From contig CAAGII010000040.1 of the NCBI GenBank assembly GCA_900769875.1, forward strand, positions 18,347 to 82,346: a DNA stretch of 64,000 bases, given 5' to 3'. This stretch comes from Clostridia bacterium. GTDB lineage: Bacteria; Bacillota; Clostridia; Christensenellales; Aristaeellaceae. Positions 1 to 7,842 of the stretch are shown here, piece by piece. The position numbers and the translations under genes are program-made. The notes below the pieces were generated by a model. That model was given only the letters and a program-made list of their open reading frames with translations, made no database searches and was not told the origin of the DNA. Each line of letters opens with the position of its first letter. Positions within the stretch are counted from its first letter, which is position 1.

Positions 1-189
1 GCCCAGAATGGAGGCAGCCATTTCGCCCTTGGGGCCGACAACCTTCACCTTTTCGCCGGAGGCGAACTGACCGGGCTGGCTCAGCATCTTCTTCACCGTC
101 AGCTGATAGCCCTCGCCATACAGCTTTTCCAGCGTTTCCTGCGTCACATGGACATGACGCGCAGAGGTTTCCACCAATACCTTACCCAT
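1..189 (-). CDS. pduL: phosphate propanoyltransferase PduL family (5' part only, runs off the window)
   Basis: The 63 visible N-terminal residues include SARHVHVTQE and LSQPGQF, which match the start of PduL-type phosphotransacylases, enzymes that move acyl groups between CoA and phosphate in a zinc-dependent reaction. The first zinc-ligand histidines of the family lie in the RHVH motif seen here. The ATG at 189 has an AGGAG ribosome site 8 bases upstream. The gene continues beyond base 1, so its length and operon cannot be judged. No encapsulation peptide is evident at the N-terminus, so a role in acetyl-CoA/acetyl-phosphate metabolism is as likely as a microcompartment role. Confidence 0.85.
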   Translation of the reverse strand, partial: MGKVLVETSARHVHVTQETLEKLYGEGYQLTVKKMLSQPGQFASGEKVKVVGPKGEMAASILG

Positions 190-378
190 GCTCAACAACT
201 CCTATTGTCATCCTATTTGGCGGGTCATGCAAAGCCCGTCATCGTATGATCGTTTGGCAATCCGCCGCTCACGGCAGGCTGCTTCACGGTATATTATACA
301 GAAATTCGGCGAAAAGAAAAGGGTTTTGCCCAAGAAAAAAAGAAAATACAGTCCACCAGACAAACGGAGGTGCGCGCA
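190..378. promoter_or_regulatory. divergent intergenic region between pduL and tmcAL
   Basis: This 189-base spacer is AT-rich compared with its surroundings. On the minus strand a TATAAT hexamer (plus positions 293-298) directly preceded by TG could serve pduL with an untranslated leader of about 100 bases; no good -35 accompanies it. I saw no convincing promoter for tmcAL apart from its ribosome site. Confidence 0.35.
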
Positions 379-1557
379 ATGCGGCTGCTCGGCGTGGTGG
401 CGGAATACGATCCCTTTCATCTCGGTCACGCGTATCATCTGGCCATGGCGCGGGAGAGGGCGCAGGCGGACGCCGTGGTGGTGTGCATGTCCACCTGCTT
501 CACCCAGCGGGGCGAGGCGGCGCTGCTGCCGCCCTCCGTGCGCGCAAGGATGGCGCTCATGTGCGGCGCGGACGCGGTCATTGCGCTTCCCGTTCTTTGG
601 GCTGTGCGGGACGCGGAGCATTTCGCGCTCGGTAGCGTGCATCTTTTGCACAGCATCGGCTGCGACGCGATCTCCTTCGGCGCGGAGGCGGATGCTCCGG
701 ACGCGCTGCGCCGTCTGGCGCTGGCCATGGAGAACCCGTCGCCCGCCATGCTGGCTGCCATTCACAGCCGCCTTGACGCGGGCATGAGCTATCCCGCGGC
801 GCTCCACGGCGCGGTGGAGCTGCTGATGCCCTCGGACGCGCCGCTCCTTCTCTCGCCCAACAATACGCTCGCGGTCTGCTACCTTCGCGCAATGCTGCGC
901 CTTGGCGCGGACATGGAGGTCTATCCCATCCGCCGTACGGGCGATTACCGCAGCACCGAAGCCGCGGGCGCATGCTCGTCCGCAAGCGCCGTGCGCGCAG
1001 CCATCCACCGCGGCGACCAGGAGGCCGTATGCGCGGCGCTGCCCGATTCCTCGCTGCGCCTTTTGCAGGAGGCGGACGCGCGCGGCTGCGTGATGCAGCC
1101 CGATGCGCTCGACAGCGCGCTGCTCTACCGCATGCGCACCATGACGGACAGTGAATGGCAGGCGCTCCCCGGCGCGAGCGAGGGCATGGAGGCGCGGCTG
1201 CGCAGGGCAAGCCAGCGCGCGTCAAGCCGTATGCAGCTGCTTGCTGACGCCAAAACCCGCCGTTACCCGTGGGCAAGGCTGAGCCGCATGTGTACCCACG
1301 CGCTGCTGCGCATGGACGCGCAGCTGCTGGAGGAAACGCCGCTCCCGCCCGCCGCGTGGCTGCTGGGCCTTCGCGGAGACGGCGCGGGCGCCATGCGCCG
1401 GATGAAGGAAAGCGGCTTCCCCGTGATCGCAAAGGCCGCCGCCTATGATCGGGAGCAGCCCTGGTTCCGCACGGAGCTGGCAGCCTGCGACGTCTGGTCG
1501 CTCGGCGTGCGTCAGCCCTGCGGCATGGGACTGACACAGGGCGTGGTCAGGGTATAG
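379..1557 (+). CDS. tmcAL: tRNA(Met) cytidine acetate ligase TmcAL (YlbM family)
   Basis: A 392-residue protein opening with GVVAEYDPFHLGH. The HLGH at residues 14-17 is the HxGH nucleotidyltransferase signature, and the length fits the family (about 400). TmcAL activates acetate with ATP and acetylates the wobble cytidine of elongator tRNA-Met to give ac4C34. An in-frame GTG lies at 370, but it overlaps the GGAGG ribosome site (366-370). The ATG at 379, eight bases downstream, is therefore taken as the start. It stands alone between a divergent pduL and a convergent rhodanese gene. Assignment rests on the N-terminal motif and overall fit; the C-terminal half is less conserved. Confidence 0.88.
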   Translation: MRLLGVVAEYDPFHLGHAYHLAMARERAQADAVVVCMSTCFTQRGEAALLPPSVRARMALMCGADAVIALPVLWAVRDAEHFALGSVHLLHSIGCDAISFGAEADAPDALRRLALAMENPSPAMLAAIHSRLDAGMSYPAALHGAVELLMPSDAPLLLSPNNTLAVCYLRAMLRLGADMEVYPIRRTGDYRSTEAAGACSSASAVRAAIHRGDQEAVCAALPDSSLRLLQEADARGCVMQPDALDSALLYRMRTMTDSEWQALPGASEGMEARLRRASQRASSRMQLLADAKTRRYPWARLSRMCTHALLRMDAQLLEETPLPPAAWLLGLRGDGAGAMRRMKESGFPVIAKAAAYDREQPWFRTELAACDVWSLGVRQPCGMGLTQGVVRV

Positions 1558-1605
1558 CAGCGCGGCACGCGCAGCTGTACCCTGCCGCAACCGGGGACGT
1601 AAGCG

Positions 1606-1992
1606 TTACTTTTCGATCCCGTAGGGCCAGTCCAGAATGCCGCCAAACTCCAGCACGCGCGTATAGCCGAGCTGCGAGAGCGTTTCCGCGCCCAGCTTGC
1701 TGCGGCGGCCGCTGCGGCAGTACACCAGCACCGTCTGCGCTTTGTGCGCAAGCAGCGCTGCGGCGCTCTCCGCGGTGATTTCGTCATAGGGCAGCAGCAC
1801 CGCGCCCGGCACATGGCCGCTTGCGTATTCCTCCGGGGTGCGCACATCCAGAATGACGCAGCCGGTCTCCTTCTGCATCAGCGCATACGCCTCCTCCGGC
1901 GTGATGCTCCGATACGGCGCGGCGACGCCCGCGCCGCCCTGACAGGAGCCAAGCAGCAGCAGCGACACGGCAAGCAGCAGCATTTGCTTCAT
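1606..1992 (-). CDS. rhodanese-domain lipoprotein
   Basis: A 128-residue protein with a lipoprotein signal (LLLLGSC, lipobox cysteine near residue 17) followed by one rhodanese domain. CRSGRRS is the active-site loop with its catalytic cysteine, and ILDVRTPEEYASGHVPGA is the standard CDC25/rhodanese core. It should be anchored outside the membrane and bind or transfer sulfane sulfur. The start at 1992 gives a clean signal peptide; a longer reading from 2019 would include the ribosome site (GGGGAG) in the coding region. It is transcribed from its own promoter (2046-2074), divergent from the serine hydrolase gene. Confidence 0.8.
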   Translation of the reverse strand: MKQMLLLAVSLLLLGSCQGGAGVAAPYRSITPEEAYALMQKETGCVILDVRTPEEYASGHVPGAVLLPYDEITAESAAALLAHKAQTVLVYCRSGRRSKLGAETLSQLGYTRVLEFGGILDWPYGIEK

Positions 1993-2045
1993 TGGTTCAA
2001 TCATCTCCCCTGTGAGCATTGGCGGCGTTTAGGCGCCGCGTGTTC

Positions 2046-2074
2046 AGCATAGCACAGCGCGCGCCGCGCGTCAA
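2046..2074 (-). promoter_or_regulatory. sigma-A promoter for the rhodanese lipoprotein gene
   Basis: Read on the minus strand: TTGACG, 17 bases, TATGCT. It sits about 55 bases upstream of the start at 1992, in the divergent spacer. A GC-rich inverted repeat (GGCGGCG...CGCCGCG type) lies between promoter and gene. Confidence 0.65.
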
Positions 2075-2099
2075 CAGCCCGTATGGCAGGAGGTCAGGT

Positions 2100-3275
2100 A
2101 TGGCTTTACAGAACGCCGTCCGCTACTTTACCGAGGAGACGCAGCTGCTATCCAGCATGGCCATCGCCTGCGGCGACGCGACCAGGCGTTCGCAGGCCAT
2201 CGGCGGGATTGCCGACAGCGCCCAGCGCCCGGTCACAGAGGATACGCTCTACGATCTTGCCAGCCTCACCAAGCTGATGACGGGGCTCATGGTGATGCGC
2301 CTGCGCGAGGAGGGGCTGCTTGACCTTTCCGCGCCGGTGACGCGCTACGCCCCCGCGTTCGAAAACCTGAGCCATATCGCGGTCGATACCGTGCTGGGGT
2401 TTGAAACGGGGCTCGTCACCCCGGAGCGTGTGGACGCGCAGGCAGACCGCGCCTCGGGGCTTGCCATGCTGCACCGCATATCGCCCAGGAGCAACGGCGA
2501 CGGACGCGCGTACAGCGATATGCACGCCATGGTGCTCAAGGAGGTGATCGAGGGCGCGGCAGGGCAGTCCTACATGGACGCGCTGCGTGCGAGGATTCTG
2601 CGTCCGCTGGGCATGGAGCGCACCGTATGCCGCGTGCCGAATGCATGGAAGCCGCTGTGCGCCAGCTTTGACGGCGAGCACCGCATCGAGGGCGACCGCT
2701 ACATACTGCGCCGCGGCATTGAAAAGGGAACGCCCCACGATCCCAAGGCGCGGCTGCTGAACGCGCAGGGCGACGATTGCTGCGGTCACGCCGGGCTCTT
2801 CGCGCCGCTTGGCGACATGGTGCTGCTGGCGCAGGGCGTGCTGCGCTGCAACGTGGTCAGCCGTGAAAGCCTTGCGTTCATGGCGCGCAACCGCACCGGA
2901 CGCAGGCTGGAGGGCGGCGGCTACACGCAGTTTCTCGGCAGCCAGTGCTATGTGAAGCACCCGGAGCTGTATTACAGCGAGATCCCGCTCTACGAAAGCG
3001 ACCAGGCCATCGGGCTGAGCGGCTTTACCGGGCATCACCTGTCCATCGACCCGAAAAGAGGCGTGTTCGCGCTGTTTCTTGGCAACCGCGTGCTGAACCG
3101 CCTGACGGTACTGACGCCGCCGCAGGGAAGGACGCTGATGGATTACGGCCTCGCGCCGGACGGCGTGGGCGTCGTTCTCTGGCCGGACGGGACGCGGGTG
3201 CAAAGCTCCGTGCAATACGTTCACCACAAGGACGCGCATTTTCACAACGAGGTCGCACGGGAGCTGGGGCTGTAG
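2100..3275 (+). CDS. serine beta-lactamase-like hydrolase (class C / PBP4-type fold)
   Basis: A 391-residue cytoplasmic-looking protein without a signal peptide. ASLTK places the SxxK nucleophile at Ser55 and Lys58, and AYSD (Tyr138) fits the YxN/YxS motif. A GFTG segment near residue 310 stands where the KTG-like third motif is expected. Such stand-alone proteins (Pfam Beta-lactamase) act as esterases or peptidases more often than as resistance enzymes, so no antibiotic phenotype is inferred. The track-length reading could begin at 2019, but AGGAGG at about 2090 selects the ATG at 2100. A GGGCACG/CGTGCCC hairpin follows the stop. Confidence 0.78.
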   Translation: MALQNAVRYFTEETQLLSSMAIACGDATRRSQAIGGIADSAQRPVTEDTLYDLASLTKLMTGLMVMRLREEGLLDLSAPVTRYAPAFENLSHIAVDTVLGFETGLVTPERVDAQADRASGLAMLHRISPRSNGDGRAYSDMHAMVLKEVIEGAAGQSYMDALRARILRPLGMERTVCRVPNAWKPLCASFDGEHRIEGDRYILRRGIEKGTPHDPKARLLNAQGDDCCGHAGLFAPLGDMVLLAQGVLRCNVVSRESLAFMARNRTGRRLEGGGYTQFLGSQCYVKHPELYYSEIPLYESDQAIGLSGFTGHHLSIDPKRGVFALFLGNRVLNRLTVLTPPQGRTLMDYGLAPDGVGVVLWPDGTRVQSSVQYVHHKDAHFHNEVARELGL

Positions 3276-3288
3276 GCTCCGTCATGGC

Positions 3289-3316
3289 GGGCACGCGCAG
3301 ACGTGCCCGTTGATTT
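3289..3316 (+). terminator. probable terminator after the serine hydrolase gene
   Basis: A 7-base-pair stem GGGCACG/CGTGCCC (3289-3295 with 3302-3308) is followed by GTTGATTTT. The T-run is imperfect and overlaps the regulator box of the next operon. Confidence 0.5.
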
Positions 3317-3360
3317 TACAGCTTTGTTACAGGCTCTGCGCCCCGATTGTGCTATCATCA
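3315..3360 (+). promoter_or_regulatory. operator plus promoter of the two-component operon
   Basis: Positions 3315-3331 read TTTACAGCTTTGTTACA, which contains TTACA twice with an 11-base period, the arrangement used by OmpR/PhoB-type dimers. GTGCTATCATCA (3349-3360, carrying an extended -10 TATCAT) follows 17 bases later, and no good -35 is present, as expected for an activated promoter. The same box and the same -10 block recur at 5336-5392 before the gene that follows the kinase. That recurrence is the main support. Confidence 0.7.
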
Positions 3361-3379
3361 TGGCAGAGGAGGGAGAATC

Positions 3380-4042
3380 ATGGCGGATATGCTGCTTGTC
3401 GAGGATGAAGCCGCCATCCGTCAGGTGCTGCGCATGCACCTGACGCTGGTGGGGCACACGGTGCGCGAGGCGCAGGACGCCGCGGAGGCGCGCTCCCTGC
3501 TTGAGGAGCGCCTGCCCGATCTCGCGCTGGTGGACGTGATGCTGCCGGGCGAGGACGGGTTCTCGCTCGCGCAGAGCCTACTGAAAATGGAGGTGCCCCT
3601 GCTGTTCCTCACCGCGCGAACCTCCGTGCCTGACCGCGTGCGCGGGCTGAGCATGGGCGCGCAGGACTACATCCTCAAGCCCTTTGATTCGGCGGAGCTG
3701 CTCGCGCGCGTGGAGAACATCCTCCGCCGCACAAAGCGGGACGATCATACCCTGCGCTGCGGCGGGCTGCTGATCGACTACGGCGCGCGGCGCGTGATGC
3801 TACACGATCACGAAATCACGCTGACCGCCATGGAGTTCGACCTGCTCGCCATGCTCTCGCGCCGCCGCAACGTGGCCATGAGCCGCGAGGAGCTGCTGCA
3901 GGGCGTGTGGGGCTTTGGCTACGCCGGCGAAACGCGCACGGTGGACGTTCACGTTCAGCGCCTGCGCAGCAAGATCGGACAGGGCTACATTGAAACAGTG
4001 TACAAATACGGCTATCGTTTCGCCTGGAGGGACGCGCCATGA
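3380..4042 (+). CDS. OmpR-family response regulator
   Basis: 220 residues: a receiver domain (acidic pocket Glu8/Asp9, phosphoacceptor Asp52 in LVDVMLPGEDG, and the conserved Lys in ILKPF) followed by a winged-helix DNA-binding domain (about 125-218) ending with DVHVQRLRSKI and VYKYGYRF, typical of OmpR/PhoB. The ATG at 3380 has GGAGGGAG in front; the longer reading from 3347 has none. It overlaps the histidine kinase start by 4 bases (ATGA), so the two are translationally coupled. The 17-bp direct-repeat box before this gene and before the gene at 5463 is its likely binding site. The signal is unknown. Confidence 0.93.
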   Translation: MADMLLVEDEAAIRQVLRMHLTLVGHTVREAQDAAEARSLLEERLPDLALVDVMLPGEDGFSLAQSLLKMEVPLLFLTARTSVPDRVRGLSMGAQDYILKPFDSAELLARVENILRRTKRDDHTLRCGGLLIDYGARRVMLHDHEITLTAMEFDLLAMLSRRRNVAMSREELLQGVWGFGYAGETRTVDVHVQRLRSKIGQGYIETVYKYGYRFAWRDAP

Positions 4043-5361
4043 GAAAGCGCCTGATCGCGGCGATGCTGCTGCTCGCGCTGACGCTGCTGCCGCCCTTTAT
4101 GTGGCTGCTCGCGTCGCGCAGCTTTGATATGATGATGGAGCGCGAGCGTGATCGTGCGCTGTCGGAGGAGGCCGCCATCGCCCGCGCGCTGATCCTTGAG
4201 ATCGGCGACGGCTCGCAGCAGTCGCTGTACGCCGCGGCCAGCAGCGCGCAGAGCCACTACGGCTCAGACGCGCTCACCGTGACGCTGGTGCGCTCCGGCA
4301 GCGCCATGGCGGGCGCGGCGCTGCCTGACGTGCCGGGGCTTGACAGACTGCTCGCCACCCGGTCGCGCGCCACGCTGCTCTCCGGCAGCGCGGAGACGCT
4401 CTTTGTCGCGCACGCGCTGACCGGGCAGGTTACGCTGCTCACGGCGCTGGACGTGTCTGCGGTATACGCCATGCGCAGCGCGCTGCTCCGCTGGGCGGCG
4501 GCGCTGCTTTGCGCGGGCATGCTGGCAACCGCCGTGCTTGCGTGCGTCATCTCCGGGGTGCTGCTGCGCCCCGTCCGCGCGCTCTGCCGCGCAGCCGAGT
4601 CACTGAGGGCGGGACGCTACGACGCGCCGCTCCCGCATGATGGGCGCGATGAGATCGGCGAGCTGACACGGGCGTTTCGCGCGATGTCACAGGCGCTTGC
4701 CGCGCGCGAGGAGGCGCTTCGCGAGGAAGCGCAGCGGCGGCAGGATCTGCTCGACGCGCTGGCTCATGAAATGCGCACGCCGCTGACCGCCATCATGGGC
4801 GGCGCGCGCCTGATGCAGAGCGCGCGGCTGTCCCCCGAGGAGCAGGGCGCGCTGCTTGACACCATGGCGCGCGAGGCGCTGCGCCTGTCGGAGATGGACG
4901 AGCGGCTGATGCTGCTGACGCGCCTTTCGCACGAGGAGGCGCAAATGACGGACTTCTCCTCGCAGGAGATGGCGCGCGAGGCGCTGAGCGTGTTTGAGGG
5001 CGTGGTGCTGGAGGGGCAGGACGCCGTTTTCCATGCCCAGCGCGAGCTGACCATCACGCTGCTGCGCAACCTTGTGGTGAACGCGCAGCGCGCGGGCGGT
5101 GACGAGCCGGTGCGCGTAAAACTGTATCCCGACGGCTTTGACGTATGCGACCGTGGCTGCGGCATGACGCAGGAGCAGGTATCGCGTGCTTTTGAGCCGT
5201 TCTACCGCGCCGACCGTTCACGCGCGCGGGCGATGGGCGGCGCGGGGCTGGGGCTGGGGCTGTGCCTGCGCATCGCCCAGCTGCATCAGGGGACGCTGAC
5301 CATCCATTCCGCGCCGGGCGAGGGCACAAATGTTGTTTACCGCTTTGTTACATCCCTGTGA
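4039..5361 (+). CDS. sensor histidine kinase
   Basis: 440 residues with an N-terminal transmembrane helix (about 6-26), an extracytoplasmic sensor segment of about 120 residues, and a second helix (about 152-176). A HAMP-like linker follows, then the HisKA domain with His243 in LAHEMRTPLT, and an HATPase domain (NLVVNAQRAG, DVCDRGCGM, GGAGLGLGL). It should phosphorylate the regulator encoded just upstream. The last codons (encoding YRFVTS) also spell the 17-bp operator for the following gene, so coding sequence and a regulatory site coincide here. The sensor region has no recognisable ligand domain. Confidence 0.93.
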   Translation: MRKRLIAAMLLLALTLLPPFMWLLASRSFDMMMERERDRALSEEAAIARALILEIGDGSQQSLYAAASSAQSHYGSDALTVTLVRSGSAMAGAALPDVPGLDRLLATRSRATLLSGSAETLFVAHALTGQVTLLTALDVSAVYAMRSALLRWAAALLCAGMLATAVLACVISGVLLRPVRALCRAAESLRAGRYDAPLPHDGRDEIGELTRAFRAMSQALAAREEALREEAQRRQDLLDALAHEMRTPLTAIMGGARLMQSARLSPEEQGALLDTMAREALRLSEMDERLMLLTRLSHEEAQMTDFSSQEMAREALSVFEGVVLEGQDAVFHAQRELTITLLRNLVVNAQRAGGDEPVRVKLYPDGFDVCDRGCGMTQEQVSRAFEPFYRADRSRARAMGGAGLGLGLCLRIAQLHQGTLTIHSAPGEGTNVVYRFVTSL

Positions 5362-5392
5362 ATACCTTGAAACGCTGCGCGTGCTATCATCA
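5336..5392 (+). promoter_or_regulatory. second copy of the regulator box plus promoter, inside the kinase 3' end
   Basis: TTTACCGCTTTGTTACA (5336-5352) matches the box at 3315-3331 in 16 of 17 bases. GTGCTATCATCA (5381-5392) repeats the -10 block exactly. The gap between box and block is 28 bases here and 17 there, a difference of 11, about one helical turn. It should drive the secreted-protein gene at 5463. Confidence 0.7.
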
Positions 5393-5396
5393 GGGT

Positions 5397-5418
5397 GCCG
5401 GGAGGAACTGCTCCCGGC
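5397..5418 (+). other. hairpin in the leader of the secreted-protein gene
   Basis: A perfect 8-base-pair stem GCCGGGAG/CTCCCGGC with loop GAACTG lies just downstream of the -10. No T-run follows, so it is read as a 5' leader hairpin rather than a terminator of the kinase gene. Confidence 0.5.
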
Positions 5419-5462
5419 GTCAGCAAAGCGGGCTCACGAAGCCCGGAGAAAGGATGATCCTC

Positions 5463-6821
5463 ATGACAAGACAATGGAAACGGCTTCTTTCCATCCTGCT
5501 GGCGGCCTCGCTGTACGTCCCCACGGGCGTGCAGGCGGTGACCGAGGACGTGGTGGAGGAGGCGCCCGCCGTCAGCATCAGCTCGGTACAGCTCGTCGTC
5601 TCCTACCTGCCGGACGCAAGCTATTACAGCGATTACGGCGAGTGGCAGCCGTCGTGGGAGTATGATGAAACCTGCGTTCCCAGCAAGGCTACGCCGGAGG
5701 ACGGCGTATACTATGACGTCGAGCAGCGCCCCCGCCTGACGAGCGGCGAAAAGGTGCGCGCGATGCGCCTTGCGCGGCAGCTTGCCGCAGGCGAAATCAG
5801 CTATGAGGGCGAAAGCGTGCTTAATCTGTGCGAAAACGCGGTGGTCAGCGTGCTGTCGCTCGATCCCTCCTCCTATGACGGCGAGCAGCTCTTTTTCCTG
5901 CTGCCGGGGCCGTGCATGAGCGATGATCAGCTGCTCGCCGTGATCGACGCGTGCGCAAAGACCGGCGTGACCTTTGATCCCGACATGTTCAACGAGCGCA
6001 ACTGCATGCGCGGCGGCGGCATTGAGACGACGCGCTCGTTCACAGGCGAGGAGCGCGAACGCTATACGCTGCTGCATGCGCTCATCCGAACCGGCAAGTT
6101 CGATTATCCGGATGATTTAGCGGAAAGCCCCGTCGTCAATGTGACGCTTGACGCGCGCTACTACTCGGGACTGGAGGATTTCTCCGTCAAGCCCTACCGC
6201 AGCATGACCGATCGCGAAATGCTTGCGCTGCTTCAGTCCATCGGCGTGCGCAATGAGAGCGGCGACACGAATTTTGACGCCGTGGAGCGCAACGCAAGGG
6301 AGCTGCTGTGCGGCCGCTTCGGCTGCCCGCTTTCCATGCCGCTGGAGTACGTCTTTACCAAGGGCGCATATGTTCCCATGCTGATTGACGCAGACGGCAA
6401 CACCGCTTACTCGGAGGAAAGCCGCGCGATGTACGGCGCATCCTTCCTCTATCAGGAAGGCGACGGCACGTCCTGGGCTGCCATGGCTTGCTACGACCGG
6501 GAAACGGGCGAAGTACTGCAAGCCGTCGTAACCCTCACATACAGGCCGCAATACGCCACGGACGGCTTGTCCTCCGCCACCTCGATCGAAGCGCTGCTGC
6601 AGGAAGCCGGACAGCGCTTTGGCTTGGAGGACGCCAAATGGACGCTCAGCGACCACGTCATTTATGTGAATGGTACGGAGTGCATCTCGGCAACTGCGCC
6701 GTATCAGGACGGGCTGTACCTGACCGTGCGCATCGGGGCGCATCAGATCGAGCAGGTACTGCTGGAGCGCATGACGCCTGTGGACGAGCTTCCGCCCGAG
6801 CAATTCCCGCAGAACGGCTGA
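5463..6821 (+). CDS. secreted protein of unknown function, likely target of the adjacent two-component system
   Basis: A 452-residue protein with a standard signal peptide (RQWKRLLSILLAASLY, probable cleavage after VQA at about 25). The mature part is acidic and rich in Tyr and Asp, with no further membrane segment, no lipobox, and no catalytic motif I recognise. The ATG at 5463 is preferred over 5454 because the AAAGGA ribosome site abuts the latter. It is preceded by a second copy of the regulator box found before the two-component operon, so it is probably the main output of that system. It ends at a strong bidirectional terminator. Confidence 0.7.
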   Translation: MTRQWKRLLSILLAASLYVPTGVQAVTEDVVEEAPAVSISSVQLVVSYLPDASYYSDYGEWQPSWEYDETCVPSKATPEDGVYYDVEQRPRLTSGEKVRAMRLARQLAAGEISYEGESVLNLCENAVVSVLSLDPSSYDGEQLFFLLPGPCMSDDQLLAVIDACAKTGVTFDPDMFNERNCMRGGGIETTRSFTGEERERYTLLHALIRTGKFDYPDDLAESPVVNVTLDARYYSGLEDFSVKPYRSMTDREMLALLQSIGVRNESGDTNFDAVERNARELLCGRFGCPLSMPLEYVFTKGAYVPMLIDADGNTAYSEESRAMYGASFLYQEGDGTSWAAMACYDRETGEVLQAVVTLTYRPQYATDGLSSATSIEALLQEAGQRFGLEDAKWTLSDHVIYVNGTECISATAPYQDGLYLTVRIGAHQIEQVLLERMTPVDELPPEQFPQNG

Positions 6822-6835
6822 TCGAAACGGTTACC

Positions 6836-6872
6836 AAAACGCGCCCCGGCAGGCTTGCCGGAGCGCGTTTGC
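6836..6872. terminator. bidirectional terminator
   Basis: AAAACGCGC and GCGCGTTT flank CCGGCA...TGCCGG, forming one long stem between two convergent genes. A-rich and T-rich flanks allow function on both strands. Confidence 0.8.
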
Positions 6873-6883
6873 GTGTGAGGAAA

Positions 6884-7645
6884 TCATTCATTGACAAGCA
6901 GGAACAGCCCGAACGCGTTTTCCAGCGCATAGGGCTTGAAATACAAGCCGGTATCCAATTGGGTCAGCTCCGCCGCAATTTCGGCTGCATGGCCGTCCTC
7001 GTCGGCGCGCAGCACGCGTAGCCCCTCGCCGCGGATGGGCAGGCGGTAGGCATAGGTGCATTCGGCGTCATAGCGTCTGCCCGCGATTTCATGGCAGATT
7101 GACACGGCATACACCGCGTCCGCGCCCTCCGGCAGACGAAGAATGCGCACCATGTACTGTCCGCTGGTCAGATAGGCGAAGGCGGACAGCTCGCCCTGCC
7201 CATTCATGCCCACGAGCCCGAGCGCAGTTTCGCCCACCACGTTGCCCGCCGCCTGCGTGGCTGCGTCCCTGCCCGCGAGCATCGCCTTCTCCTCATCGTA
7301 GAGCCGGTCAACGCGGAGGCTGCCGCCCTGGCACAGCGCCACCCGTTCCCCGCCGAAGTCGCCGCACACCGGGCACACCTTCAGCGACACATTGCCATAG
7401 GCGATGCTTTCGTAGGCGCAGGATACCGTTTTGCCCATCTGCGAGTGCGTGCCGTCAAAGTTTGGCGACCAGTCGTCCATATACCACGCGGAGGCCTCCG
7501 TCTGGTTGGCATGCCAGTGCGGATCGTGTTCCTCCGCGCAGCCGTCCATATGATCCGTACCGCTGACCGCGTTGGGCAGCTCCGCACGGGCGCAGCAGAG
7601 CGTCAGCAGGATGCAGACAGTCACGCAAATCGTCAGCCTGTTCAT
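6884..7645 (-). CDS. secreted protein of unknown function with a CPVCGD motif
   Basis: 253 residues with a signal peptide (TICVTVCILLTLCCARA). The mature N-terminal third is rich in His, Asp and Cys (DHMDGCAEEHDPHWH, then CPVCGDFGG), which suggests metal binding; the rest is predicted globular without motifs I know. AAGGAG supports the start at 7645. It has its own promoter (7678-7707) and converges on the secreted-protein gene at 5463. No family could be assigned. Confidence 0.65.
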   Translation of the reverse strand: MNRLTICVTVCILLTLCCARAELPNAVSGTDHMDGCAEEHDPHWHANQTEASAWYMDDWSPNFDGTHSQMGKTVSCAYESIAYGNVSLKVCPVCGDFGGERVALCQGGSLRVDRLYDEEKAMLAGRDAATQAAGNVVGETALGLVGMNGQGELSAFAYLTSGQYMVRILRLPEGADAVYAVSICHEIAGRRYDAECTYAYRLPIRGEGLRVLRADEDGHAAEIAAELTQLDTGLYFKPYALENAFGLFLLVNE

Positions 7646-7677
7646 CTTTCGTTCTCCTTATGTCAGCCTTTGACCGC

Positions 7678-7707
7678 ATGATACCGCAGCCCGGCGCGCA
7701 TGCGCAA
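7678..7707 (-). promoter_or_regulatory. sigma-A promoter for the CPVCGD secreted-protein gene
   Basis: On the minus strand: TTGCGC, 18 bases, TATCAT, about 30 bases before the start codon. Confidence 0.55.
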
Positions 7708-7784
7708 GCGAGGCACGCACTGTGCGTACAGATGCTACAAAACAACAGGATTTGCATTTCGCCATACCGCCCCGCGCCGGGGTG

Positions 7785-7812
7785 TTGACAGGTTCTGAAA
7801 ATATGCTATGCT
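7785..7812 (+). promoter_or_regulatory. sigma-A promoter for the MATE gene at 7843
   Basis: A perfect -35 TTGACA (7785-7790), 16 bases, and TATGCT (7807-7812), with the start codon 30 bases further on. Confidence 0.7.
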
Positions 7813-7842
7813 TCTCGGGAACACTCACACGGAGGATCATGT

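Noticed and set aside
1..189. A bacterial microcompartment locus suggested by pduL
   Set aside because: Only 63 residues are visible, there is no encapsulation peptide, and no shell-protein gene is in view.
5397..5418. Intrinsic terminator after the histidine kinase
   Set aside because: The stem is perfect but no T-run follows, and it lies downstream of the promoter of the next gene, so a leader hairpin is the better reading.
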